Positions 1 to 11,690 of a DNA stretch of 64,000 nucleotides are shown here, piece by piece. Made by a program: the position numbers and the translations under genes. This stretch comes from Owenia fusiformis (Eukaryota > Annelida > Polychaeta > Sabellida > Oweniidae): positions 21,163,915 through 21,227,914 of the forward strand of contig CAIIXF020000001.1 of the NCBI GenBank assembly GCA_903813345.2. The letters run 5' to 3'. Position 1 is the first letter of the stretch. Each line of letters opens with the position of its first letter. The notes beneath the pieces are model-generated. The model was not told where the DNA came from and ran no database searches. It saw only the letters and a list, made by a program, of their open reading frames with translations.

Positions 1-14
1 CTGGAAAATTACAG

Positions 15-743
15 TTTTTATTTATCTTGTCACTATTTCTTGCAAGTTTATTATTTCTGATCAGGCCAAATTGTACTGATATAAAATACTTATGTGTCAC
101 ACTAGGAGTTTTAATCCACTGGAGTTATCTGGCAGTTTTTACATGGACAGTGATCATAGCAAGAGATATGTTCTATATATTTTCTCCCTCTAGTTTTGCT
201 AAATCAACTGACACAAATGTTTCAGTCCTGAAACTGTATGCACTTCTAGCATGGGGTATTCCAGCTGTCATAGTGGCAATATCTTTAGGTCTTGATTTTT
301 CCAATATAGACCCTGTCTTTAAACCAATGTATGGCAGGGAAATTTGCTGGATATCACAAAGATATCCTCTCTTGATATTTTTCACCACCCCTATAGCCAT
401 TGCAATTCTGGTCAATATGGGGTTCTTCATACCAACAGCCATTAGCCTTTGGAAATCAATGAAACAACGAGTTCAAAGTTGCAACCAGACTTCAGAATAT
501 CCTTTTGGAATTTATGTCAAGTTATTCTGTCTTACGGGTCTCACATGGATCTTTGCATTCATAGCCCCATACAACATAGCTTTATGGTATATCTTTATAG
601 TGTTAAATGCAAGTCAAGGGGTGTATATATTCATAGCTTTTGTTTTAAAGAGAAAAGTGTGGGACAGTCTCACTTTCTCAAAAGATTCCAAGAAATCAAA
701 GGCAAAAACGAGTTCATCCCATTTATCAACATCATCGATGTAG
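15..743 (+). CDS. Adhesion/Methuselah-like (class B-type) GPCR, last exon
   Basis: This is the C-terminal exon of a seven-helix receptor of the secretin/adhesion superfamily. It opens after a splice acceptor ending at 14 (ATTACAG) and runs in frame to the TAG at 741-743. It begins inside TM2 (LSLFLASLLFLIRP). TM3 follows (CVTLGVLIHWSYLAVFTW), then TM4 with the W-G-I-P pattern, TM5 after a CW pair, and TM6 with the hallmark GLTW. TM7 has NASQGVYIF, close to the family's N-x-x-Q-G-x-x-I/F motif. The tail is short, Ser/Lys-rich and ends in SSM. TM1 and the ectodomain (GAIN, ligand-binding domains) must lie left of the window, so the ligand cannot be inferred. AATAAA occurs at about 971. The neighbouring TIMELESS exons are on the opposite strand. 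The receptor class is fairly sure; the subfamily is not. Confidence 0.88.
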   Translation, partial: FLFILSLFLASLLFLIRPNCTDIKYLCVTLGVLIHWSYLAVFTWTVIIARDMFYIFSPSSFAKSTDTNVSVLKLYALLAWGIPAVIVAISLGLDFSNIDPVFKPMYGREICWISQRYPLLIFFTTPIAIAILVNMGFFIPTAISLWKSMKQRVQSCNQTSEYPFGIYVKLFCLTGLTWIFAFIAPYNIALWYIFIVLNASQGVYIFIAFVLKRKVWDSLTFSKDSKKSKAKTSSSHLSTSSM

Positions 744-1506
744 AACATAACAGAACAGAGAAGAAGCAATGTCTAATGAAAAGAGGGAATATAAAAATAA
801 GGCTGCATGAACAAAGACAATTCACATGATTATGTAAAATTAGATTTGAATGAGGAAATGACAAATGCAATAGAAAAAAAGGTGGCAAAAATGTGAATGG
901 TGATGCAGAAATGAAAATGACATAAAAATGTGATATGACACAAAGGTGATAGAAAAGTAAAAGGTTTACAAATAAAAGTGAAATAAAAAGTAAAAATTTT
1001 AAATCTGATTTTTTTTCTTCTGGAAACAATTTAAATGCAGGCGCCATTTTGAGAATTCTTTCTTGAACAAATATTCCATGTCCTTAGGCATCAGTATATA
1101 TTTTATCGAATCAAATCAGACAACTGGTATTTGAGTTATCAAAGATCACATTTTTCATGAAAAAGGGTTGCCATTTTGAATTAAGCAGCCATATCGTGAG
1201 TCCTATTCCAATAAGAGTGAGCCTATAAAATTTGGGCAAAATGGGATCCTTGAGTTATTACATCTATTTATGAAAAAATGGAAGCCATTTTGAAATGAGC
1301 GGTAATTTTGAAAAATACTTCCTGAACAAAGGTCCTATGATCCCAATCATCAGCATATAAATTTTGAACCAAATCAGTCCACTGGTACTTTAAAGTTGTC
1401 AAAGATTTAATTTTTTATGAAAAAATTTCAAGGTCCGATAAAAAATTATTAAATGTAACTTATTTGCAAGGACACAATCTCCAAGCAATGCAGAGAAATT
1501 ACTTAC
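744..1506. repeat. GPCR 3' flank with degenerate ~150-bp repeat units
   Basis: No coding exon is seen here. The first part is A-rich 3' flank of the receptor. From about 1,020 to 1,440 there are two to three diverged units with the phrases 'CCATTTTGAA', 'CATCAG.ATATAAA' and 'TTTGAGTTATCAAAGAT'. The same family forms a longer tandem array at 42,000-43,110. Confidence 0.6.
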
Positions 1507-4500
1507 CTCTCATCCCTCTCTTTCTCAGTGAGGGACCTGGAAGAGCCAGCATTGGCCAGCTGCTCTGGGGTCTGCTCTTTGAACATCAGGGACACAATCT
1601 CCAAGCAGTGCATTGCAAACTGCCTCTCCTCCTGGGAACTTGCTATATACAAGAGCAGATCTTCCATTCCACTCACATGTAAAGCCCTGCATAAAGAATA
1701 ATACATGAACAGCGAATGTGGCTTAATAATATAGTACAAGAGCATTATCCTTTTTTGCTTGCTTTTTGCCATATTTTATAACTTGATATACAATATTTAA
1801 TGTAATTTTATTGATGTTAAAAAATTACACACATTTTAAATGTTTAATACATATTTTGTGGAGATTTGTCAAAGTTAGAGGCATTTTAGTGTGAAATTCT
1901 GTCACTGATATATCTTACTATCTGGGTATTCAAGCAGTTAAACAAAGTTGAGAGAGAATGAAATATCAGGGAAGAATACATATGATACTTTGCAAATATA
2001 CCTTAACAGAAGAAATTGTGAGACAAAAAGTTGAAACTACTAGATAACCCAAGGATTTACCTTTCATCAGAGTGCAATTGAAAATGCTTACAAAAATTGA
2101 CATACCAACGTATTTAAAAGTATGGTACATACCATAAGACTTGATCATGTATACTTGCATCATCGTCTGTTCTCTGGAAAAAAATGTAAACAAACATATA
2201 GTCATTTAATTTTCAATATTTCTAACTATATATTGCCACGTCAACACCTCAAGTTTATAATATTCCTGCTTACTCTTGTATTTCTACATTCTAAGTAAAA
2301 ATTGTCATTTTATAGCTTTGATACACCTTCAAACTTTAAAGCGGAAATAATGTCAGGTATTCTAATCATCATTAGATGTAGTTACAATACTACTGAATAA
2401 AATGCAATAAGTTGAAAATCTTGTTATGTGTTAGTTTTTGTATAATATTGAAAATAAAAATCATAAATTGACCCAGTGACCCAGTTGTCTGTTGGACGGG
2501 GCTCCCCATATTTCCCTCAGAGACCCGGATGTAGACCGGAAGTGTGACGTTTCTGCGACCTGAGTCGCCATCTTGAAAGCATTCACAACAAAGGAAAATG
2601 CCTATGTGTTGTGCGGTAATCTGTTCAAATATTTCCACTGATAGAGCTAGACTTGGGATAAGGACTTTAAAAGAAATGCTTGAACGACAGTACGACAGTC
2701 GGCTGGTGACGGTAGAATTAAAATCTGTCGACAGTTCAAACCAGCTGTCGTTGTCGTGGACCGAATCCCCGGGGAATAGAACACATTTAAAACAGTGTCA
2801 CTTACTATAGTTTCTGAAAAGTTTCATGCACGGCTTTTAACAATCAAAGATTCCTACTTATTATTGTCTTGTTTGTCGTCCTATATCTATCCTGGGGTTG
2901 TGTTTTTTCTCCCCAATACGGGAAAACATTTTGAATAAAGAATTTTCTAATTCCGCCATCGAATAAGTAGGGTAATCTGCAGCAGTTTCGTTTTTGCTTC
3001 AACTCTTCACGCATGCCTAGTAGTTTGAAATAATTTACAAGTGCGCATGTGTTTTTGAAATTAAGCCAATCAAATTATTCATTCTAATGCGCATGAACTA
3101 GATTCCGAATCAAGAGGAACTGGCGCAGATTGCCTCAAATGCTGAAATCGCTCTTCAAAAGCTCTTCAAAATAGATTGGTGAATAAAAATGAATAACAAC
3201 TGAAGTTAGAGTGGTTTATTTAGTTCGATGTCAGGATATTTCAAGTAAGTATTGATTATATAGACGCTACAGTGATGATGGTTCTAGACACGCGGGGCAA
3301 GTTGTTTTAGCTGATTTTCTCCTCAAACGGCGTAGATTGAACACAATTTTACTTCCGGGTTTACCCACGACAGTTTGCTATCGGCAACAGAAATAACACT
3401 GTCGTTATCGACAATGGAATCTCACTGTCGTTCGGGCAGTTGCCATACCATACATATTCTCTCACAAGAAACCAAAGAAAACGGATTCAAGGCGAGCAAT
3501 CCGGTCCCAAAAAGAGAACTGAACCAGGCCATGTGCCGGTTAGGTCGACGCCATTTTGAAAAAACTTTTTGAATTGTATCGTATCGTATCGTATGTCTTT
3601 AATAGCTTTATAACTTAATACCATATTTGTGAAATAAATATAACATACTAGGTCTACGAGCCTTTAAATTGTTTGTTGTCTACTGTAAATACAACAAAAA
3701 TACACCTCCATGGTGATCGAAATGACGAACCTTGCGTCATCGATCGCGATCATTCATGACGGGGAATACATTATCAGTTCTGCCTTATATTTATAACAGA
3801 GTGTCAAAAATCCAATTAATATCTGCCATTCGTCATTTTATTAAATAAAAGATCCGAATATGTTTAATCTTCAAGCAAAACGATCGAGAGATAATTGATT
3901 GTCAACATAAAATTAACGCATTTTCCTGTCATGTCGGTAACCAACGTTCACGAGTTGGTCAGTTTTTGGTTTTGATTGGCACTTTGGGAGTTAATTCTAT
4001 GAATTGTAAGTATTGATGTGAACATGGTCATGTTTTTCTCGAACAGGTGATATCATATTATAGTATGTCAATATGCCAAATACATCGTCAAAATCTTCAA
4101 ATTGCTCCATTTTCTTGTTAAGAAGTTCGTAATATTTTTCAATGTGGCCGCCCCGCTACAATTGCGCATGCGCATTTTTGGGCCAATCAAAATGCTGGAA
4201 TTTGTCGAGTCGCAGTGACGCCGCTCATGAATATTCATAGGTAGGTTATGGCGACCTCCATAATCCAGGTGAAGATCCAATACCTCAAAATTAATTCCAA
4301 TATATCTGCCGATGCATAAGAAGATCGTCGCTCATACCCGGGTCATGTTTTTGATTATAGACTTATTATTCTGATGAATCATAGTTTTTACTTGAGGTTA
4401 TTATCCCTTTAAGGGACTCTGAACTGTAGCGATGACTATACCTTTTAGTTTCTGGGGCAAAACCAAAAGACCTTGACACATTCATATACCTACATTTACA

Positions 4501-7026
4501 CAAATATACACACCACCTTTAAGGAGCAACATATTTTTTTATTGATAAATCAGCGTTTTAATCTGTTATAGAACTGGAAATGTGTTAACGACACCCACAC
4601 ATAAATGATTCACTTTATTTCAAATTCTCCTTTAGATTAATTTTGAGTGCTTCTCTTTTGATCAATAATTTGACTTCTCCGCTTCATTAAAAGAACATTA
4701 CCACCATTTTCTCAACTCGAATAGGTTCAGGTTTATTGAAAGTATAAAGGTTTAACAGCAGACTGAATGTATATTTATGCATTTTTCAAAAATGGAATCA
4801 CCAGAGAATGTTTAAGACCACGCAATCATCTCTAAAACCAGAAGAAGTATTTGTAGCAATTTTATTGTCACTATAGTTCAATGTTTCATAAATCATTTTC
4901 TGTGTACCTGACTTTTGCTATACTACTATGCTATCGCTACAATCTACAGAATGTGACAATAAATGATATGTTTAGGGTATTAAAATATGTCACTTTTAAT
5001 ATAGGGCAACTACTGCTAACATGGCGTAAGGACCACATACACATACTTTAAGTACTGCCAATACCTGACAATGTAACTATTGACTGAGAATTTTTAATTG
5101 ACATATTATTAGAGATTCTCTCACCTTTTCCTCACCCAGATCAGGCTGGATATGTAATATATTCCTCACTAAGATAAGTATCCTTTCAATCAACATGCGA
5201 TCATCTTCATGGCGACTCTCCCAATCCTAAAGTAAACAATACAAAAGAGTCATGTTATATAAAAGTACATTTTGAAAGGTCAATAGAAGACCTGGTTTAT
5301 CACATTTAACATGTTCTTACAGGGTTTTTTCATCACATGGGTGCAAAATCTCTATTTTATGTGTACCTATTTGGACTAAATGCGTTTAAAACAAATGCCA
5401 TTTTTGATTGTTTTTCAGTATTTTCTAGTCATCTTTAATGTCACCAGGTGTGACTAATTCTGGAATCTCAGTTAGTAAAATAATTAAATTAATATGTACA
5501 TTAATTAAATAAATATGTACATTAATTAAATACACAAAGGTTAACCTCACCAATTGTAAGTTATCTCCCAGTTTCTTGGTAAGAACAGCAAATAATGCTT
5601 CATCAGCAAATGCCTAAAACATTTCAATAAAACATTTTAATTCAAATTCAAATTCATGAAACAAATTACATAACCTATTAGGTAAAAAGGTATTATAATG
5701 AGAGAAGTATGTAATATTTACTGATGCCCAGTTTTCCAGGGATAATCAAATGGTATATGAATTATGAAGGAAAGTGTATTTCATTACTTATGTCTCACAC
5801 TTACAGCTTTATACATGCGTAGTATGCCCTCAACCTCGATGAATTCTTTTCTGGTTGTTTTATCTTCAGGGATGAAGTTACGAAAACATAAAATGGCTGG
5901 CTGCGTGAGGTTGACCATTAACCTGTAGAAAATGCATATTCATTTGATTAACAGTGGCGGATCCAGCAATTAACAAGGGGGCCCAAATTTTGACTCTGGA
6001 AAAAATTTCCGCGATTGCATTTTTAAAAAAATTCTGGGCCCAGGCCCTAAGCCCCCCCCTCCGATCTGCCATTGATTAATATCATAAATTCAGAATAAAT
6101 ATATGTATGTATTAATAAATAATAAATGTAATCAATGTAAATTTATGTCTAATGATAAATAGACAGGAAAGAGCAACAGGTTCTCACCTAGGTAAGGGGA
6201 AATTTATAATATTTTTCAAACTTACCTTAGAACAGTCTCAACTAGAATTTTATCATCTTTATATTCTTTAAGGATTGGTATAAGGTCATTCTGCAGGATC
6301 TGGACCTCTCCTAGTTGACGTCTTATGTCACATGTTTCCTCTTCCCTCTTCAGGAATCTGATCAAATCCTTGACCGTTTCTAAAATATTATTGAGCACAT
6401 ATATGTCCAGGGCTCTCGCCAGGCTTTTAGATTGTGGCGCAGCACCACACTCTATTTAGCTCCCTCCACACCCTATTGGCAAATCATGACTGTTTCCACA
6501 GTCTAAACTTGACTGAATATACAATAATAGCATGTAAAAAGGATAAAACATAACATAAATATGATTTATCACGATTGAACGGTTACTCTGAAGATGTTAG
6601 CACCACATCCTAAATATTTCCTGGTGAGAGCCCTGATGTTATATCATTTCTAAAGTGTAAACTCAACTTACAGGCTGACATGATTTTTTAACAAACACCC
6701 CTTTTATCCAGTCATTGACCCCACAAATCCATGAAGCCTATGATCAAGATACTATAAATGTGCAATACATATCAATTTTTGATTTGCCATATATTCAAAG
6801 TATCACTCTCTGCAGTATTCAAAACCTCTTTTAATTCCCAGATTCAGAGTTCATTCGACATTTTAAATAATGGTAAAATGGTAACAACAGTGGAAAAGGC
6901 TATCAATCTCCTGGACTTTTAAAAATTTTACTTACCTAAACAATCTGGTTCTCTGACATACGTATTGCCTTCCTGATATCCCAGGGCACTGCATGTCGCC
7001 TGTAATTCAGTGTTCACCACAGGCAT
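1507..7026 (-). CDS. TIMELESS: TIMELESS (replication-fork protection factor), N-terminal seven coding exons
   Basis: TIMELESS pairs with TIPIN and stabilises stalled replication forks in the nucleus. Coding exons in transcript order are 7026-6936 (ATG), 6379-6226, 5922-5805, 5613-5551, 5226-5125, 2173-2133 and 1686-1507. All have GT..AG borders and matching phases, giving 749 nt (249 codons plus 2 bases). The opening ([19 protein letters not shown], then [16 protein letters not shown]) matches the conserved animal TIMELESS N-terminus. Later come [45 protein letters not shown] and [18 protein letters not shown], all family hallmarks in the right order. The last exon ends in phase 2 at ...KERDER, before the usual RHSRFGG region. 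The remainder should lie left of the window. A non-coding stretch 7064-7027 precedes the ATG after an acceptor. Identification is from remembered family sequence, but the match is extensive. Confidence 0.95.
2520..2810 (+). CDS. THAP-like N-terminal reading frame with promoter-like motifs (possibly a relic)
   Basis: A 70-codon frame starts at 2598. Its first residues [11 protein letters not shown] resemble the start of THAP zinc-finger domains (MPxxCAxxxCSN). The domain is not continued convincingly downstream. Just upstream (2,535-2,580) lie CCGGAAGT (ETS type), a CRE-like TGACGTTT and CGCCATCTTG (YY1 type), a set often found at animal TATA-less promoters. A second frame at 3375-3572 ends with [12 protein letters not shown], faintly like the THAP C-x2-H segment with a Phe-rich end. 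Both lie within a TIMELESS intron on the opposite strand. This could be a young gene, a THAP-transposon relic or chance. Confidence 0.3.
4163..4174. promoter_or_regulatory. NRF1-type palindrome with adjacent CCAAT
   Basis: TGCGCATGCGCA is a perfect 12-bp palindrome matching the NRF1 consensus. GGCCAATCAAA follows 6 bp later. The site sits inside the TIMELESS intron between exons at 2173 and 5125. No gene start is obvious beside it, so function is open. Confidence 0.3.
6408..6635. mobile_element. 228-bp MITE with CAGGGCTCTC termini
   Basis: The left end CAGGGCTCTCGCCAGG is matched by the reverse complement of the right end (CAGGGCTCTCACCAGG), with one mismatch in 16. The CAGGG termini suggest a hAT-type non-autonomous element, but flanks share only ATGT rather than a clear 8-bp duplication. 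It lies in a TIMELESS intron and has no coding potential. Confidence 0.55.
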
Positions 7027-7064
7027 GGCTGCTCAGTAGTAGTAATACACCGGCTGTCAGAAAC

Positions 7065-8254
7065 CTGGAATATCATGATTGTACATTATTTACAGGCATT
7101 ACTTGATTAAGTATATCCCTATATCTTCTGAAAGTGCTTTCATTACCTATACAACTATTCATGGAATTATTTAACAGCTATAAAGCAACTATTTTCATGG
7201 GCTTTTCTTGACTTTTTAAAACCATGCAACATTACGTAGGTCGATTCTAACATAAAGACTCTAAAGGATCATCATATGAGAAAATGAACTGAAATGACTA
7301 GTATACTACTAGGACAACCAAAATAGTAATTTAACCCAAAATAATCAGTTTTAACTAATAATCTCTAGTGTAGACAGGATGAGGCAGATGAGGCACTTTC
7401 GTTTTTGATTCCTTTGTGCATAATATCATCATGTAAAGGGTTATCATCGTGTTCTTCTTTTGCCATCATAATTAATTCACAAATTTGTATTTCTGTCCAT
7501 CTTTTAATCTAAATAATGGAAATGTTGAAGTGAAGGCAGAATGAGGCAAACAAGGCGCTTGCCTCATCGCTTTTTGGAACAGGTTTGGAAATATTTTGCC
7601 TCGTCGTTCTTTACTTCCTGGCTATGCCACTGATAATGGATATATTTGGACATGTCATCTTATCAGTAATGTGTTTTTGTAATAAAATTTTTGTTAATTG
7701 GTCCACTGAATCATGCTGTCACAATTCCAAGCTGTTTTGTCATTTGTTAACATAACAATTGTGTGGTTACCATAACATTGTGATCAGTAAGAAATAACTA
7801 AACCATCACTGATCTTGCGGGGCCAATCTGACTGATCAATCAATGTTATTAGACTATTAACAGTAATTTATCATTTATTTCATAATGGTATGAAAATTCT
7901 ACGGTTGGCTTACAAATGCTGAAAACCACATTTTAAACCTATTGTCATTTTGGGCCATGGGGCATTCCTTGACAAACTCTTGACATCAGGTGAAAATTTG
8001 TGGAATTGTTTTCCTTTACAATATTTTTCATTGTATCGAAAAAACGATGTGTCTAATTAGAAGTTTCAATAAAGAAATGATATAAAACAGTCCGACAAGG
8101 TGGCATCATCCTATGATCACAGGGCTTCAAAATCCAGAATATATTCTTTCTTTTTACCCCTTGCGATAAGCAGTTAGCATTTCCCCGATTAGAACTCGCA
8201 ATCTGATTGGCTGTCGCAGCACTGCAACAGAAATCATGAAGAGGTCATTGCGCA
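7065..8254. other. TIMELESS first intron, no gene seen
   Basis: AT-rich intronic sequence. Around 7,380-7,620 there are degenerate phrases built on GATGAGGCA and a matching TTGCCTCAT. I see no exon supported by splice sites and protein-like sequence. Confidence 0.4.
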
Positions 8255-8256
8255 TA

Positions 8257-8498
8257 CAGTTGGGGACAAAAATAAATGACAGGTCGATTTTCGATCACCA
8301 TTTCCTAATTATGGTGGTCTGAAAGCCCATAATTTCCAATATTGTCTAGATACATATCCCTTAAAATTTGTATATTTTACATTTTGTATAATCTCATCCA
8401 CTGATTTATGGCCCCTTGTAAATTCTCTTATTTTTAACATGGGAAATCTTATCCTCACTTCAGCAAATCCACCTGTCATTTATTTATGTCCCCAACTG
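8257..8498. mobile_element. 242-bp mariner-like MITE
   Basis: The ends CAGTTGGGGACAAAAATAAA and its near-perfect inverted copy at 8,470-8,498 are flanked by TA on both sides (8255-8256 and 8499-8500). This is the insertion signature of Tc1/mariner-mobilised elements. The interior is non-coding. Confidence 0.75.
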
Positions 8499-8977
8499 TA
8501 ATTAGATCACATGATTCAGTTAAATCGGGTGCTTCAAAATTGGTTATAGCAGGGAAGAAGAAGGAGGTACGGAGTCTGGACACCTGCTTAGGAGGATGAG
8601 ATGCCATGGATTTCATCCTCGACTTCATTCAGAAGGTCCATGGAGATGGGAATGAACTGTCTACTAAATTGCCCAGTCAAAAGGAGAGGTGGATACCTCT
8701 GCAGGCTGAGACTGCCAAAACTTTCATGACCTAGGAAGAACCATGGACCCCTTTGAGAGAACTAAAGTAAAGAATGAATTTTATCTTAGGAAAAAAAGAA
8801 TGAATTTTTATTTTGCCAAAAAATTGTCTTCTGCTTGAAAGTGAAAATCTGGCAAAATGATAAAAAAATGTGCAATCAAACTATTCATAAAATATCGTAA
8901 TAAATCCTTCTAACTCTGGCATACGCCGGAACAACAACTGCATTGTAGACATCGGTAAAGAAAGAGAATAAACTCAC

Positions 8978-9060
8978 CATAAATTCCCACAAAAATATCA
9001 AAATTTGGCGCGGGACTTTTCTAAAACGAGGCTACAGCAACAAACGAGGGCGACATCTTT
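8978..9060 (-). promoter_or_regulatory. Likely TIMELESS 5' UTR exon and E2F-type promoter site
   Basis: On the minus strand a good donor (ATG|GTGAGT) ends an exon at 8978. The next acceptor on that strand leads into the 5' UTR of the TIMELESS start exon (7064). At 9004-9015 the plus strand reads TTTGGCGCGGGA, a perfect E2F consensus, fitting the S-phase role of TIMELESS. The transcription start is not visible. The upper limit of 9060 is approximate. Confidence 0.5.
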
Positions 9061-10094
9061 TAAAATTAGAAAAATTGTTAAAGCACCCTGTGTGCAATTC
9101 ACGTTGATCAATAATCCAATATTTTAATCAATTAATACAAGAATTGGATCTGCAGATTCGTCTATTGCAGGTGCCCATTAAGCTTTATTTAAATGTACAG
9201 GATAAGATAACAAGATGTTTGTCTCTGTCTGCCTCTCTCTAAGACACAGTGCTCTAAGAAATATTTCCCCAATATTAAAGGCTCTTCCTCCCCTTCCATT
9301 ACCTTTCAATCATTCAATCAACACCTAGATTTTCACAAGGAATTCTTTTAAAATTAGTAACATGGGTGTATTGTGTTGTTTGTCTTTGGGGACTTTACTG
9401 CCCTCAGTTAAACCTGTCACCACCACACCCACGCTTAAAGTGCTAAGGGATATTAATTTTTTAATTTTTAAATGAACTGAAAGAAAAATTTGTCACATTT
9501 TACAATCTTTTTGTTCTCAACATTTCATGAAATGAATATTTTCTAAAAATTAAGCAGTTCTGGCTTTTTCAGGATACTCCTAATGTCCTTCAATTGTTAA
9601 GGTTAATCAATAAGAAGATCTTCTTAATAAGTAGCCGTCTCGAGTACATGCAGGTGCTTGGTATGCTAACCCAAATGTTTCAAATCTGGCAATGCCTATT
9701 TTTGTTCAAAATATTATTGTTCAATTTAATGACAAACATTCTATTTTAAATCACCTAACTAATATTCAGCATTGAAGCAATTGAATTTTATTACATTATA
9801 TCAAACAAGATCCTTTAAAAGAATTTTTTAAAATGCATAATTTCTTATATAACATTATGATGAGTAATATATAGCCTAAGGTATAAAGGTTCTAAAATAA
9901 GAAATTCAAGGAACTATTAAAGACCCCCCCCCCCCCCCCTTTTCCACACACACACTATAAAAGGTCAACATATTTTTCAACCCTCAAAGTTGAATAATCA
10001 TATGTGTAAATACCAGATATATTACTCAGCTTTTATAAAAATTGAAAAAAATCACTTCTCATTCCAAACAATGGAGTAAATGTAGGCATAATAT
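9061..10094. other. Intergenic flank upstream of TIMELESS
   Basis: No exon is recognised. A poly-C run of about 17 bases followed by TTTTCCACACACACAC lies at 9,925-9,955. Confidence 0.4.
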
Positions 10095-11044
10095 TGTAAC
10101 GGATTTGGGTCTTAGGATGTATAATTTCTCAGTTATCTCTGTATTTACATAAAGGCTGAAGGTCCTCATATAGTGGTCAGACTTAATTGTCATTTATAAA
10201 CCAATCATGTATCAGTATCTAGTCTTAGTTCTTGGTTTCATAGAGGCTGATGGTCTTTAGACAGTAGGCACACTTCCATTGTATCTTTCAACCAATCACT
10301 TCACAGTCTGGTCATGTTCAGTCCACTTGAGTTTTGGTGCAAGCAGTCTTTTACTATGGAATATTCTCAGTACAAGTTACATTCTAACATTTGTTTCAGT
10401 CACTTAACCAATCATTGGCCCATAATTTGCCATGGTCAGTTTTAGGGATGTCTTTTAGTGTTCAATTTAACCAATCAGTGGCTTCAGTGTCTTGGTCCCT
10501 CTGTACAAGCTGCACTTGGGGTCTCAGGGGTATATAAGTAAATGTTCCCCCTCAGGACCTCAGTCTCGCTCCTGGCTCGCTTGGGTAAAGGTCTCCAGCT
10601 CTGGTACAGTCTTTGTGGATATTTGGACTAGGAATCAATTAAGGAGTTCAGTTTATCAATTAGTCGGATATATATTTGTCACCATCTTGGGTATTTACTT
10701 AAGTCGCAGGCACTTGGTTGTTTTGGGGTGAGTTATCAATGCATTATTTACAGGTACAGTACTTTGAACACATGATTTGTTTGACATTATTGTGTGAGAT
10801 AATTGCAAGCTATCAGTCCAGGTATTGTACTTAGATTTAATTAGTATTGAGGTTACAGGAGTTGTACTTGTATGCATTTCTTATTGTTATGTAACATGTT
10901 CATGTACCTTATGACTTATAATTAAACAATATAGTAACGTTGATTATTGTTGACCTCAAACCTAAACGTTTTGTTTGACACTTATTATTAAATCAACCCC
11001 CACGAAACTGCACAAACCCCAACACAACACCTTGGGTCGTTACA
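10095..11044 (+). repeat. 5' LTR
   Basis: A 950-bp LTR with TGT..ACA ends. Several ACCAATCA (CCAAT-box) copies occur between about 10,200 and 10,475. TATATAAG lies at 10531-10538, which would place the RNA start near 10,560. A 79-codon frame inside it is non-coding noise and is repeated identically in the other LTR. Confidence 0.9.
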
Positions 11045-11049
11045 TAATT

Positions 11050-11065
11050 TGGCGCAGTCGGCAGG
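11050..11065 (+). promoter_or_regulatory. Primer-binding site of the LTR element
   Basis: TGGCGCAGTCGGCAGG starts 5 bp after the 5' LTR. The TGG start pairs with a tRNA CCA end, and the rest resembles the 3' acceptor arm of a serine tRNA, as in many Gypsy-type elements. The tRNA assignment is from memory. Confidence 0.75.
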
Positions 11066-11290
11066 ATTTAAATGTAATTTATTGCATTTATTGGTTACTT
11101 CCATGTAACTACGTACTTGGGCATTCTATTTCCATTAATTTGCTTTGATCGCTGAAACACTGGTAATTACTTATATTGTCATCACGCTCTAATTTTTTTG
11201 TTAGGTGTGCTATTTTAAGTGTACATTAATCGCAAGTATATGGGTTACCAACTTTGAGCGTGGTCGCTCTTAGGTATATTTTTTAGCGTA

Positions 11291-11690
11291 TTGGTTATTT
11301 TTTTGGTGTATACTTATTCCGTTTACGGAATTTCGGTTTGGACAGAAACAGCAATATATCTAGTTAGATAAAAGAGTGTACTATTTTCCCGATCTGCGGG
11401 AGTCCAAACAGAAGTGTCTGTCCAATGCACAGCACGGGTATATATTTTTTATTTTTTCAAGTGTCCTTCATAGGAACATTGGTTATTTTTTTGGTGTATA
11501 CTTATTCCGTTTACGGAATTTCGGTTTGGACAGAAACAGCAATATATCTAGTTAGATAAAAGAGTGTACTATTTTCCCGATCTGCGGGGATCCAAACAGA
11601 AGTGTCTGTCCAATGCACAGCACGGGTATATATTTTTTATTTTTCAAGTGTCCTTCATAGGAACGATGGTTATTTTTTTGGTGGTATCTT
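11291..11690 (+). repeat. Tandem ~188-bp repeat, two full units and a partial third
   Basis: Units start at 11291 and 11479 with TTGGTTATTTTTTTGGTG, and a third start appears near 11667. The two full units are almost identical. They lie in the leader region where gag would start in an autonomous element. Confidence 0.85.

Noticed and set aside
5878-6072. 64-codon minus frame [13 protein letters not shown]...
   Set aside because: Mixes a repeat-derived segment with the end of a TIMELESS exon in the wrong frame.
8604-8732. Short plus-strand frame MDFILDFIQKVHGDG...
   Set aside because: Only 42 codons, no splice support and no recognisable family.
10492-10731. 79-codon frame MVPLYKLHLGSQ..., repeated at 18,070
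   Set aside because: It lies inside the LTR over its TATA region and is repeated only because LTRs are. No domain.
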